Positions 7,670 to 14,639 of a stretch of 14,764 bases of DNA are shown piece by piece. The position numbers were made by a program, and so were the translations under genes. The notes under the pieces are model-generated. The model ran no database searches and was not told the DNA's origin. It saw only the letters and a list, made by a program, of their open reading frames with translations. Source of the stretch: Nitrososphaeraceae archaeon (lineage in GTDB: Archaea > Thermoproteota > Nitrososphaeria > Nitrososphaerales > Nitrososphaeraceae); assembly GCA_025449515.1 (NCBI GenBank), contig JANWJI010000040.1, positions 1 through 14,764 on the forward strand, written 5' to 3'. Each line of letters begins with the position of its first letter. The first letter of the stretch is position 1.

Positions 7670-7807
7670 ATGGAAGCATATTGCGTTAAATGCAAGTCAA
7701 AAAGGTCAATGAATGATGAGAAAAAGATCACGATGAAAAACGGCAAGCCTGCAACACAGGGAATTTGTACTGTCTGTGGAACAAAAATGTTCAAGATAGG
7801 TAAGTGA
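7670..7807 (+). CDS. DUF5679-type mini zinc-ribbon protein (45 residues)
   Basis: A 45-codon gene reads MEAYCVKCKSKRSMNDEKKI followed by TMKNGKPATQGICTVCGTKM and FKIGK. It has two CxxC pairs (Cys5/Cys8 and Cys33/Cys36) around a lysine-rich hairpin, the pattern of the DUF5679 domain, a short archaeal and viral family that probably binds one zinc. No function is established. Its quality as a protein contrasts with the AT-rich, stop-rich flanks, and a TATA-like box sits at the proper leaderless distance. The 60-residue minus-strand frame covering the same bases (7612-7794) is its shadow. The domain assignment is from memory of the motif, not a search. Confidence 0.85.
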   Translation: MEAYCVKCKSKRSMNDEKKITMKNGKPATQGICTVCGTKMFKIGK

Positions 7808-7960
7808 TCCCTCTCATTTTTTATTGTTTATATAATTATCTGTATTGAGATATATATTTAGAATAATTAGATTAAATAATCTGTTTTATTCAAATATAAA
7901 TCAGTACTTAATCATACATCTTTAATCAACCAATTTTTGCATATAACTACTTAACTATTT

Positions 7961-7986
7961 AATTATACTCATATATGAGTATAATT
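7961..7986. repeat. 26-base perfect palindrome
   Basis: The half-site AATTATACTCAT is followed by AT and then by its exact reverse complement ATGAGTATAATT, so all 26 bases are self-complementary. The symmetry stops at both ends. It lies about 155 bases after the DUF5679-type gene and almost 1 kb before the HtrA gene. It could be a dimer operator, a cruciform or hairpin-forming processing or termination site, or a remnant of a mobile element end. Confidence 0.7.
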
Positions 7987-8786
7987 CCATTCTGGATATT
8001 ATAGCACATTTTTTTGCAGATTGGATACATTTTCCGGAAATCTTATAATTCATAAGAAGAAATAATTTTGTAATATCCTTTTATATAACATATAATATAT
8101 ATCAAAGATTCATACTATCTCCAGCCCAAATAAAAGTTATAGGCTAAAAAAAAGGTAATTTGTATTGAAAAACAAAAATAATAGGAATTAAAGGTCTACA
8201 ACGACGAAATTAGCCGTTATTACAATCAATTAGAATAATAAACATTAATACCTGATGAAAATGATACTGCGCTTATATATAGAATGACTCTCAAAGGTAA
8301 GAAACCCTATATCATTAGATAATCTATTCATTTTAAAGAATTTTGTAAATGATAAATGCAATCTTATATGACACTTATTTTCCCGCTAACATATGCGTTG
8401 ATATAAACGATTCAAGCCTGAAATTACTGTAATTCTATCCATGTATGATTCGCCATGAATGTTGAGTAACTTCATTGTCGTCATCATGGTAGAGTATAAA
8501 ATACATTGAAAGATATAACGTACATCAAGTTACCACGCAAAAGTATGTTAAATCCATTTTCTTTTGTGAATGTCTTATAAAGTGATAATGTGGATTTACA
8601 AGAATGTGACTTATAATTGATTATGATAGCATGTTTTACATATTATAAAAGATATAATTGAAAACCATATTTATGTTATTACTCTAATACGCGACTATTC
8701 ATAATAACAATAATAACTGGTTCGATACTTAATGATGACGCATTATAATATATATTATTGCAATTGGATATGATATTTGTCGAGGA

Positions 8787-8909
8787 ATGGTATTTTATCA
8801 TGCATTCCATAAACATCCAAAAATTGAAAAACCTTCCTATTTACATAATAAATGCGCAGAGACCAAAATAGCAGCAGAGAAGCATATCGATAGAACGTTT
8901 TTAAAATAA
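8787..8909 (+). CDS. Possible 40-residue protein
   Basis: The frame starts MVFYHAFHKHPKIEKPSYLH and ends KHIDRTFLK. Its composition (His, Lys, Glu, Cys and few low-complexity runs) is more protein-like than the surrounding DNA. A TATA-rich stretch (8743-8759) lies about 30-40 bases upstream. No family is recognised; it may also be a remnant of a longer gene, as two stops lie upstream in frame (8733, 8736). Confidence 0.25.
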   Translation: MVFYHAFHKHPKIEKPSYLHNKCAETKIAAEKHIDRTFLK

Positions 8910-8912
8910 TAA

Positions 8913-8922
8913 TGTATATATT
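8913..8922 (+). promoter_or_regulatory. TATA box of the HtrA-type gene
   Basis: TGTATATATT lies 24-33 bases before ATG 8946, the standard archaeal distance for a leaderless or very short-leader transcript. No Shine-Dalgarno motif follows. Confidence 0.55.
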
Positions 8923-8945
8923 GTTTCAAATATTCACACTTATCA

Positions 8946-10241
8946 ATGAGTGTATCCAAACAAGAGCCAAATAAATTTCAGTTGTTTTTGGGTATGATTT
9001 TCTTACTAGTATGTATAACGTTGTCAATGCTATTGTCACACCCTTCTCCTGTATTTCAGATCGCTACTGCATCATCAATATCGAATAAGTCAAATCTTCA
9101 AATTAATACCACTAATACCGATAATACTAATTTCACTTCTAATATCAAAGATATTTTCAAAAAAGTTGAGGGATCTATAGTTCAAGTTACTAGTAAAATA
9201 CCAATAACAAATCCAAATTCCTCGCAACAACCGGGGGGAGAAAACCAAACAGCGTTGGGCTCGGGTTTTGTTTATGATAGACAAGGACATATAGTTACCA
9301 ATAATCATGTTGTAGGAAATTCAAAAGTAGTTGATGTAACATCTATTGATGGTAATAGATATAGTGCCAATGTAACAGGTCGAGATCCTTTTAGCGATCT
9401 GGCAGTGCTAAAGATCTTAAATCCAGATAGTAATAGTAGTCAAAAGTCATCACCCTTTCTCTTTAAACCAATCATATTAGGTAATTCATCAGAACTTGAA
9501 GTTGGTGACCAAGTGATAGCTATTGGTAATCCATATGGTCTGGATAATACTATGACAACAGGTATTGTAAGTCAGATAGGTCGTTTATTTCCAGATCCTA
9601 GTTATGGATATTCCATACCAGATATCATTCAAACAGACGCGGCTATAAATCCCGGTAATTCCGGCGGTCCTTTACTAAATATGAATGGTCATGTCATTGG
9701 ATTAAATACCGGTATTCTTTCATCTACTGGTGGATTTTCTGGAATCGGATTTGCAATTTCGTCCAACACAGTAAAAAAAATAGTTCCAGTCTTGATAGAA
9801 AAAGGAACTTATACTCATCCTTATCTTGGACTTACAGGTACATCGCTTACGTCTGATTTGGCTCAAAGATTCAAAAATTTACCTTCTGATCTCAAAGGAG
9901 TAGTAGTCGACAACATAAAAAAGAATGGTTCTGCTGACAAATCTGGTATTAAAGGGTCTACTGCAGATCAGTATGGTCAAAAACATGGTGGAGATATAAT
10001 AACATCTGTCGATGGGAAAAACATTACACGATTTGATGATCTAGTATCATATCTTGAACAGAATAAATCTCCGGGCAATAATATTACATTAACCGTATAT
10101 AGGGAAGGTAAATATGTACAGATGAATATTGCGCTTGCCGGACGTCCAGCATTATTTCTAACTTCACCTATTCCATATCCTTCACCAAATCCCTCTCCAA
10201 TACCTCCTAAGCCGCCTAATCGGGCACCAACTACGCCGTAG
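8946..10241 (+). CDS. HtrA/DegP-type serine protease, membrane-anchored, with PDZ domain
   Basis: The 431-residue protein acts outside the cytoplasmic membrane, degrading or refolding damaged envelope proteins. Residues 12-31 form an uncleaved anchor or signal peptide, followed by an Asn/Ser/Thr-rich linker to about 65. The trypsin-like domain carries the full triad: His121 in TNNHVV, Asp151 in DPFSDLAVL and Ser239 in NPGNSGGPLL. A single PDZ domain spans about 290-398, with PYLGL at its start, GGDIITSVDGKNI as the ligand-loop region and LTVYREGK near the end. The last 25 residues are proline-rich (SPIPYPSPNPSPIPPKPPNR), perhaps a cell-wall or surface-layer spacer. One PDZ instead of the two of DegP resembles DegS-like or archaeal forms. 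The gene is monocistronic, with a good TATA box in front and long non-coding DNA on both sides. A stress role is inferred from the family. Confidence 0.93.
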   Translation: MSVSKQEPNKFQLFLGMIFLLVCITLSMLLSHPSPVFQIATASSISNKSNLQINTTNTDNTNFTSNIKDIFKKVEGSIVQVTSKIPITNPNSSQQPGGENQTALGSGFVYDRQGHIVTNNHVVGNSKVVDVTSIDGNRYSANVTGRDPFSDLAVLKILNPDSNSSQKSSPFLFKPIILGNSSELEVGDQVIAIGNPYGLDNTMTTGIVSQIGRLFPDPSYGYSIPDIIQTDAAINPGNSGGPLLNMNGHVIGLNTGILSSTGGFSGIGFAISSNTVKKIVPVLIEKGTYTHPYLGLTGTSLTSDLAQRFKNLPSDLKGVVVDNIKKNGSADKSGIKGSTADQYGQKHGGDIITSVDGKNITRFDDLVSYLEQNKSPGNNITLTVYREGKYVQMNIALAGRPALFLTSPIPYPSPNPSPIPPKPPNRAPTTP

Positions 10242-10536
10242 TATTGACATATAGCGATATGACAGTCATCGAAGGTAATTTCACCATCTTTACTTTCACA
10301 TGATAATCATAATATTTTCTGGAAAATGGTAAATTCTGGTGTGTAATATTTAATGATATTTATACGACTTAATTAGCTGGATAAATTTGCTTACTCTTAA
10401 TACAAAATATATATCATGATATGCAAAAAGTTTTAATGTAATCTGTATTTTCGTAGGAAAGGGATCGGGAAATCATCATAAATAATATCCTGAGATGATA
10501 TCATTTCATGACTTGTTTCACTTACGGTTTGTTAGT

Positions 10537-10562
10537 AAATATGCAATGTAGTTTGCATATTT
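10537..10562. repeat. 10-base-pair inverted repeat with 6-base loop
   Basis: AAATATGCAA (10537-10546) and TTGCATATTT (10553-10562) are exact reverse complements separated by TGTAGT. It lies about 270 bases before the next start codon and about 300 after the protease gene, so it is too far from either for a classical operator or terminator. A regulator site or structured RNA element is possible. Confidence 0.6.
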
Positions 10563-10799
10563 TGAATAAAAGACTATTACAACTTCAAACCATTAATGCA
10601 ATAAAACTTTCATTCAGAAATCTATATAGATATAATTTCGTAATTGTTATGTTATGTTAATAGCTCTATAAGCTATGAATATCCAAAGAAATAAGTCTAC
10701 TTAGGATGTGATTAATATTAGAAGATATATAAAAACATAGATTTATACTATAATTTAATTATCATACAAACTTTATCATGTCAGATAAAATCTACTAGC

Positions 10800-10814
10800 T
10801 TTATATTTATATTT
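10800..10814 (+). promoter_or_regulatory. TATA-like promoter of the spermidine-synthase-like gene
   Basis: TTTATATTTATATTT lies 20-34 bases before ATG 10834, consistent with leaderless transcription. Confidence 0.5.
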
Positions 10815-10833
10815 CTACACTCGAAATACCTAT

Positions 10834-12591
10834 ATGAAACGTACTTGCGCTAAGTCTGAGATGGTATCAAATTCATTCCTAGTCTTTCTCCTTGCGTCTC
10901 TTTTCATATTGTCCCTTAGCGTTATGTCGTTTGAGCTTATACTGACTAGGATGTTCTCAATCATACTATGGTATAACTACGCCTTTATGGCAATCTCTGT
11001 CGCCTTCTTCGGACTTGGAATTGGAGCCTTGCTGGTACATCTCGTAAAAAATAAAATGAAAAGAGAAGAGTTGCCAAAGAAAATAGCTCAGTCCACCATC
11101 GCGTTTGCAGTTTCGCTTCCAATTTTCTTATTTGTTATAGGGCATATCATTCCCCCAAGCATCTCTTTTATCTATCTATTTTTTTTAGCATCATCAATTC
11201 CCTTCTTTTTTGCAGGTCTTTCAATGGCATTGATTTACCTTGCTATGCCGAGCCAAATAACCAAGTTATATTTTATTGATATGGCTGGAGCATCGGCAGC
11301 CACACTTGTTCTTGATCCACTTATTCGAGGACTGGGTGCAGAATCTGCTTTACTCCTAATTGGGGTATTTGGTACATTACCTCCGATTATTGCATATGCG
11401 TACTTTTTGTACAACCGAAAACAGAAAGAAATCTCGGATCGATTTATAATAGAAAAAAAGCCAGCATTCTATGGATTCGTTGTACTCTGTGTCTCTGCAG
11501 TTTTACTAGCTGCCAATTCGCACTTTAACATACTAGCAATCCAATCCGGAGACAGTAAGGGGCTACGTTATTTATTGGCCAACCCGGCAGGCTACAGTGA
11601 CGCATCAACTAAATGGAATTCGTTCTCTAGGATTGATGTTGTCAAACATACGAGTGATATTAGCAAGACCGGCTTCAGAGACCTTGCCTCAATACTGATT
11701 GATGCCGATGCCCTGACTCCTATATTGAAATGGAATGGCTCTTTTTCCGATCGAGAGTGGTTGAAGGGATACATGGACTATATGCCGTATGAAATGTCAA
11801 AAATGAACCACAGCAGCACTTTAGTTATTGGCAGTGGCGGCGGCGAGGATATTTTAGTCGCCTTGTCGGCGGGTTCAAAGAATGTGACAGCTGTGGAATT
11901 GAATCCCTTGATAGTGGCTGCTGTAAAACAATATGGTGGCAGTTCAGCAGGAAATTTGTACAACCGTAAAGATGTACAACTATCTATTGACGATGGCAGA
12001 CGATTTATCAGCTCTACAAAAATGAAATACGATACGATAGTAATAAAACTTGTAGACTCTTGGGCTGCTCAGCTCGCGGGCGGATATGCACTTTCAGAAA
12101 ACTATCTTTATACAGTCGAGGCCTTCAAGCAGTATTTGAATCACTTAAATGGAGTTAACGGAAAGCTTGTCATGGTACGTTGGAGTACTGCACTGCCTAG
12201 GCTGATTCCTCTTGTCGTTGAGGCATTGCGGGAGTATGAAAAAGAGACAGTCCATCAACAAGATATTAGCAAACAGATTTTAATTGTGGAAGATAGCCCC
12301 GGATTAACATTTGGACCGAATCCTCAGCGAACACTTTATCCTGTGATTTTAGTCATAAAAAATAGCCCATTTACTGCCTCAGAACTTGCTTTGATAAAAG
12401 AGAGAGTTAACAAGAGCGATGCTAAGGTCATAGCGATTCCAGGAGGGTATGTACAACCTCCCTATGACAGATTACTATCAGGTAGCGGAAATAATAGCAA
12501 TAATATTGATCAGCGACAACGATATCAAGAAATAGAACAACTAAGTTACGATCCTCAAAGGCTGGGTTTTGAATTAAAACCCCCCTACTGA
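10834..12591 (+). CDS. Polytopic membrane protein with spermidine-synthase-like domain, N-terminal part of a frameshifted gene
   Basis: Residues 14-228 contain about seven membrane helices (14-35, 45-70, 88-108, 112-137, 146-161, 170-193 and 212-228). A soluble Rossmann-type domain follows, with the glycine-rich SAM-type loop VIGSGGGEDI (331-340), the acidic ribose-binding position Glu355 (AVELNP) and IDDGRRF (385-391), as in spermidine synthases. Membrane-embedded relatives occur in many bacteria and archaea; their reaction is mostly unknown, so polyamine synthesis is not proven. The frame stops (TGA 12589-12591) just after FELKPPY, but one base away the continuation TDDSPFFFATQLVPSQ, a family-typical segment, runs into the next ORF. 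An extra C in the C6 run 12580-12585 explains this. An unshifted protein would have about 855 residues; this product lacks the C-terminal membrane domain. The DNA looks somewhat richer in GC than its neighbours, perhaps from transfer. Confidence 0.85.
   Translation: MKRTCAKSEMVSNSFLVFLLASLFILSLSVMSFELILTRMFSIILWYNYAFMAISVAFFGLGIGALLVHLVKNKMKREELPKKIAQSTIAFAVSLPIFLFVIGHIIPPSISFIYLFFLASSIPFFFAGLSMALIYLAMPSQITKLYFIDMAGASAATLVLDPLIRGLGAESALLLIGVFGTLPPIIAYAYFLYNRKQKEISDRFIIEKKPAFYGFVVLCVSAVLLAANSHFNILAIQSGDSKGLRYLLANPAGYSDASTKWNSFSRIDVVKHTSDISKTGFRDLASILIDADALTPILKWNGSFSDREWLKGYMDYMPYEMSKMNHSSTLVIGSGGGEDILVALSAGSKNVTAVELNPLIVAAVKQYGGSSAGNLYNRKDVQLSIDDGRRFISSTKMKYDTIVIKLVDSWAAQLAGGYALSENYLYTVEAFKQYLNHLNGVNGKLVMVRWSTALPRLIPLVVEALREYEKETVHQQDISKQILIVEDSPGLTFGPNPQRTLYPVILVIKNSPFTASELALIKERVNKSDAKVIAIPGGYVQPPYDRLLSGSGNNSNNIDQRQRYQEIEQLSYDPQRLGFELKPPY
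12578..12591 (+). other. +1 frameshift site at a C6 run joining two ORFs
   Basis: Frame 0 reads AAA CCC CCC TAC TGA. The downstream frame reads ACT GAT GAT TCC from 12587 and is closed upstream by TAA at 12575-12577. The switch must therefore occur within the 11 bases 12578-12588, which are mostly the six C bases 12580-12585. Skipping one C gives FELKPP-TDDSPFFF without a gap. It could be a mutation, a homopolymer sequencing error, or programmed +1 slippage on proline codons. Confidence 0.85.
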
Positions 12592-12634
12592 TGATTCCCC
12601 ATTCTTTTTTGCGACACAGCTAGTTCCAAGTCAA

Positions 12635-13402
12635 ATGGTATTGCTAATAGAAACAGTGCTTGGAGTATCTGCGGTACTTGGCTTATTGTTGGTTTATTAT
12701 GCAAAAGTAAACAAGATTAGACTGACCTCATCGTCACGATTCCATATTGTCTTTGCGATGTTTATTGGACTTGGTTTTATTTTTTTGGAAATAACCTTCA
12801 TTCAAAAATTTTTACTCTTGCTTGGCACTCCAATCATGGCTTTGACAGTAATTCTTTTTTCAATCTTACTTTCTACTGGAATAGGTGCATATTTGAGTGG
12901 AAAACTATTTCAAACAAATCCTTACAAGACAATCATGATATCTATACCGCCACTTGTCGGAATAGTGCTTGCTTACTATGTTTTCCTGCAAGGGATTATA
13001 GAATCTGCGATAGTTTGGCAGTTGTCAGAGAGGATTGTTCTGGCTTTTGCATTCTTGTCGCCTGCTGGTTTTCTTATGGGATTCCAGTTTCCATCTATTA
13101 CTAGAATGGCTTCTTCTTCTATCCGCTTAAAACAAGAGTTGAATGGCGGCGATGTGTGTGGCGATTCTAGTACTAATCCTATTTCTAGTTCTAGCTCTAG
13201 CGGTGAAGATATCACACTCTTATGGGGAGTAAACGTAATTGCGTCAGTAGTAGGGACAGTTCTAACCGCCACATCTTCTATGATAATAGGCTTTAGCGGT
13301 AACTTGCTTATTGGAGCTGGATTGTATTTGGCAGCGCTAGGTGCTGCAGTTGCGGCACAAAAAATATCGCTAAAAGTAGGTCGTAAAGCGATTGTTAAGT
13401 AG
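12635..13402 (+). CDS. C-terminal membrane domain of the frameshifted spermidine-synthase-like protein
   Basis: This 255-residue frame opens at ATG 12635, but the true continuity begins at 12587 (TDDSPFFFATQLVPSQ just before the ATG), so it is best read as the second half of the preceding gene. It contains about six or seven membrane helices: about 2-22, 33-56, 64-90, 97-117, 130-150, then 195-215 and 220-243. A loop of about 25 residues (167-191) is serine-rich (NPISSSSSSGED) and encoded by TCTAG-like repeats near 13165-13200. GFQFPSITRMASSS and LLWGVNVIASVVGTVL resemble the conserved C-terminal segments of membrane spermidine-synthase-like proteins. No promoter is expected between the parts and none is seen. 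Independent translation from ATG 12635 is possible but would lose the conserved TDDSPFF segment. No other stops or shifts occur, so if it is a pseudogene it is a young one. Confidence 0.8.
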   Translation: MVLLIETVLGVSAVLGLLLVYYAKVNKIRLTSSSRFHIVFAMFIGLGFIFLEITFIQKFLLLLGTPIMALTVILFSILLSTGIGAYLSGKLFQTNPYKTIMISIPPLVGIVLAYYVFLQGIIESAIVWQLSERIVLAFAFLSPAGFLMGFQFPSITRMASSSIRLKQELNGGDVCGDSSTNPISSSSSSGEDITLLWGVNVIASVVGTVLTATSSMIIGFSGNLLIGAGLYLAALGAAVAAQKISLKVGRKAIVK

Positions 13403-13403
13403 G

Positions 13404-13416
13404 TCACGAATCGTGA
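13404..13416. repeat. Short palindrome right after the stop codon
   Basis: TCACGA and TCGTGA flank a single central base, starting two bases after the TAG of the membrane-domain frame. T-rich tracts (13439-13444 and 13460-13465) follow. It could help end transcription between the two convergent genes; archaeal termination mainly needs the T-runs. Confidence 0.3.
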
Positions 13417-13457
13417 GGAGGGATTACCGATAAGTGACTTTTACTAGGTCTGATTGT

Positions 13458-13688
13458 TTAGGTTTTTGATATGGATGTCCTAGGCAAAACGTCCACAAAT
13501 ATTCCAACTGATACCACTACTAGGGAGAAAACTAATGCTCTATCATGCTTAATGCAATCATACGACGGGGGTATAACGTCTAAACCTTCTAATGCCTCAT
13601 TAATCCTAATGTTCCATTTATCTAGACTTTCCCATTCAAATGTTTTAGGATATACTCGCAGAACAATTTTAGTCTTAATATTATACAT
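13458..13688 (-). CDS. Small putative membrane protein, function unknown
   Basis: The 76-residue frame begins MYNIKTKIVLRVYPKTFEWE and continues with a charged segment (SLDKWNIRINEALEGLDVIP). A hydrophobic helix of about 17 residues (52-68, LVFSLVVVSVGIFVDVL) lies near the C-terminus. The mixed charge pattern looks more protein-like than the 80-residue plus-strand frame over the same bases. An AT-rich TATA-like element (13702-13716) lies about 20-27 bases before its ATG, consistent with leaderless expression. It converges on the preceding gene, with 55 bases between the stops. No family is recognised. Confidence 0.45.
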   Translation of the reverse strand: MYNIKTKIVLRVYPKTFEWESLDKWNIRINEALEGLDVIPPSYDCIKHDRALVFSLVVVSVGIFVDVLPRTSISKT

Positions 13689-13701
13689 GAAAAGTGACTA
13701 T

Positions 13702-13716
13702 AGTTTTATTTAGTAA
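13702..13716. promoter_or_regulatory. AT-rich element between divergent small genes
   Basis: AGTTTTATTTAGTAA, read on the minus strand, gives a TAAATAAAA TATA-like box about 20-27 bases before the ATG at 13688. On the plus strand TTTTATTTAG is about 28 bases before the proposed ACG start at 13736. It may therefore serve both genes. Confidence 0.35.
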
Positions 13717-13735
13717 CGTTAGATAAGAATACCAT

Positions 13736-13942
13736 ACGGCCAAATTCGATAGTTTAGAATGTGACTGTAATGGATTTTCAAGTAAACAGTTAGTACCAGT
13801 TAGAGTTAGTGCAACCAGGATAATCTATAATTGCTTTCTTTGTGGTGGTATCGTAGCCTGGTCTGACAGTGAAGAAGTAGCAAAGAAAGAAAGACCGGTA
13901 CTGGAGTCCTATAGTGAAGAGTTGGCTAGTAGGTTAATCTAA
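13736..13942 (+). CDS. Four-cysteine (zinc-type) small protein with an apparent ACG start
   Basis: The frame is open from 13727 (after TAA 13724-13726) to TAA 13940-13942. It contains no ATG, GTG or TTG before the conserved-looking part. Reading ACG at 13736 as the initiator gives MAKFDSLECDCNGFSSKQLV and so on, 68 residues. CDC (Cys9, Cys11) and CFLC (Cys33, Cys36) suggest a zinc ribbon; an acidic/basic helical tail ends SYSEELASRLI. The AT-rich element about 28 bases upstream fits a leaderless promoter for this exact position. Options are real initiation at ACG, a recent loss of the start by one base change (ATG to ACG), or a sequence error. No family name can be given. It is divergent from the minus-strand gene at 13458-13688. 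Confidence 0.5.
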   Translation, partial: TAKFDSLECDCNGFSSKQLVPVRVSATRIIYNCFLCGGIVAWSDSEEVAKKERPVLESYSEELASRLI

Positions 13943-14258
13943 ATGAGGGTTTAAAAAATAATGATCTACTTCGCAAGGTGGCAACCGCCGTCACTAGTGA
14001 TAGTACATCTTGATTTTCGTGGGTCTTTGAGATCCTTATATTTGTCAAACCTACCGACCAAATTAGGCAGAGATAGTATCACAAATTATTTAATAATTAA
14101 CGTTGATAATCTGCAATTCAACTGTGGGTCATATGGGTCATTTAGCTCTATCAGCATACTTAAGGAGTATTCCCATCTGAGATCTTTTTGCTTCGTTTTT
14201 CGAAGCAGCCGCTACACAATTTGAATTCAAGGAACTATTCACTAGTTTGATCATACCC
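13943..14258. other. Interval without a confident gene
   Basis: About 315 bases lie between the four-cysteine frame and the stop of the putative secreted protein. The 87-residue plus-strand frame (13961-14224) has a poor composition and no promoter. Two 38-codon minus-strand frames read more like protein: 14138-14254 (MIKLVNSSLNSNCVAAASKN, starting 4 bases after the 14259 stop) and 13966-14082 (GTG start, ending CTITSDGGCHLAK). They may be tiny genes or remnants of one larger decayed gene. A 7-base-pair hairpin is at 14189-14207. Confidence 0.4.
14189..14207. repeat. 7-base-pair hairpin with T5 loop
   Basis: TGCTTCG (14189-14195) and CGAAGCA (14201-14207) flank TTTTT. The stem is perfect but no T-run follows on the plus strand, so a bacterial-type terminator is unlikely. 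On the minus strand it lies inside the 38-codon frame 14138-14254. Confidence 0.4.
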
Positions 14259-14639
14259 TTAATTGCGACAAACCAATTTTACAGTCGCTGTAGTATAGAC
14301 TATGTCTGAGTCAGTACTTGAATTTATGTTAAAGTTCTCACCCGGCATAAGCGTCGTAATGGGCGCAGATAATCCGTAATTCGGATTAGATATCGCAATA
14401 TTATGTCGATCAGCTGTTCCTAGGAGTACAAATTCTTCATCAAGAGTTGAATTTTTATGATTAGTCGAAACGAGACTTACACGATCTGGAGGGCCCAGAA
14501 TAGTAGTGGTACCTAGTCGCTGTTGTCTGGATACATCAGTATTGTCTTGAATCAATTGAGCATGTAAGAATGTGCTTCTTGAATCCTGTAAGCTTGAATT
14601 CATAACAAAGAGCAATATTAGACATATTGGCATAGACAT
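14259..14639 (-). CDS. Putative secreted small protein, function unknown
   Basis: The 126-residue frame starts with a short hydrophobic stretch (residues 2-13, SMPICLILLFVM) that resembles a weak signal peptide or anchor. The rest is polar and rich in Thr, Ser and Asn (TTTILGPPDRVSLVSTNHKN; NPNYGLSAPITTLMPGENFN), typical of extracytoplasmic beta-rich proteins in these archaea. The frame is uninterrupted and its composition is unlike the AT-rich flanks. Two starts are possible (ATG 14639 or 14633); the signal does not decide. No convincing TATA box is visible, with only an AT-rich CTAATTA about 20 bases upstream. The 125 bases to the window end show nothing else. No family is recognised. Confidence 0.55.
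   Translation of the reverse strand: MSMPICLILLFVMNSSLQDSRSTFLHAQLIQDNTDVSRQQRLGTTTILGPPDRVSLVSTNHKNSTLDEEFVLLGTADRHNIAISNPNYGLSAPITTLMPGENFNINSSTDSDIVYTTATVKLVCRN

Larger units (their letters stand above)
7808..8945. other. Long AT-rich intergenic interval
   Basis: More than 1.1 kb between the mini zinc protein and the HtrA gene holds no ORF of normal size on either strand. I see a 26-base perfect palindrome (7961-7986), one possible tiny gene (8787-8909) and the HtrA promoter (8913-8922). The rest is AT-rich with many short ATG frames under 15 residues. A non-coding RNA could be present, but I cannot support one. Confidence 0.5.
10242..10833. other. Intergenic interval with several palindromes
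   Basis: About 590 bases without a credible ORF separate the protease gene from the spermidine-synthase-like gene. It contains a strong hairpin (10537-10562), the perfect palindrome ATGATATCAT (10495-10504), a TATCATGATA palindrome near 10415, and at its end the TATA-like promoter (10800-10814). No RNA gene is recognised. Confidence 0.5.

Noticed and set aside
7612..7794. 60-residue minus-strand frame
   Set aside because: It is the shadow of the four-cysteine DUF5679-type gene on the plus strand.
8719..8728. GGTTCGATAC, similar to a tRNA T-loop
   Set aside because: No matching acceptor, anticodon or D arms could be found around it.
9090..9308. 72-residue minus-strand frame
   Set aside because: It is antisense to the start of the HtrA protease domain.
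12976..13407. 143-residue minus-strand frame
   Set aside because: It is antisense to the membrane domain of the frameshifted gene; its proline/alanine-rich composition mirrors the membrane helices on the other strand.
13471..13713. 80-residue plus-strand frame
   Set aside because: It overlaps the better-looking minus-strand frame 13458-13688, which also has a TATA-like element at the right distance.
14189..14207. Hairpin considered as an intrinsic terminator
   Set aside because: No T-run follows on the plus strand, no gene ends there, and archaeal terminators do not need such stems.
13961..14224. 87-residue plus-strand frame
   Set aside because: It has no promoter at a useful distance and a serine/leucine-rich composition without domain features.
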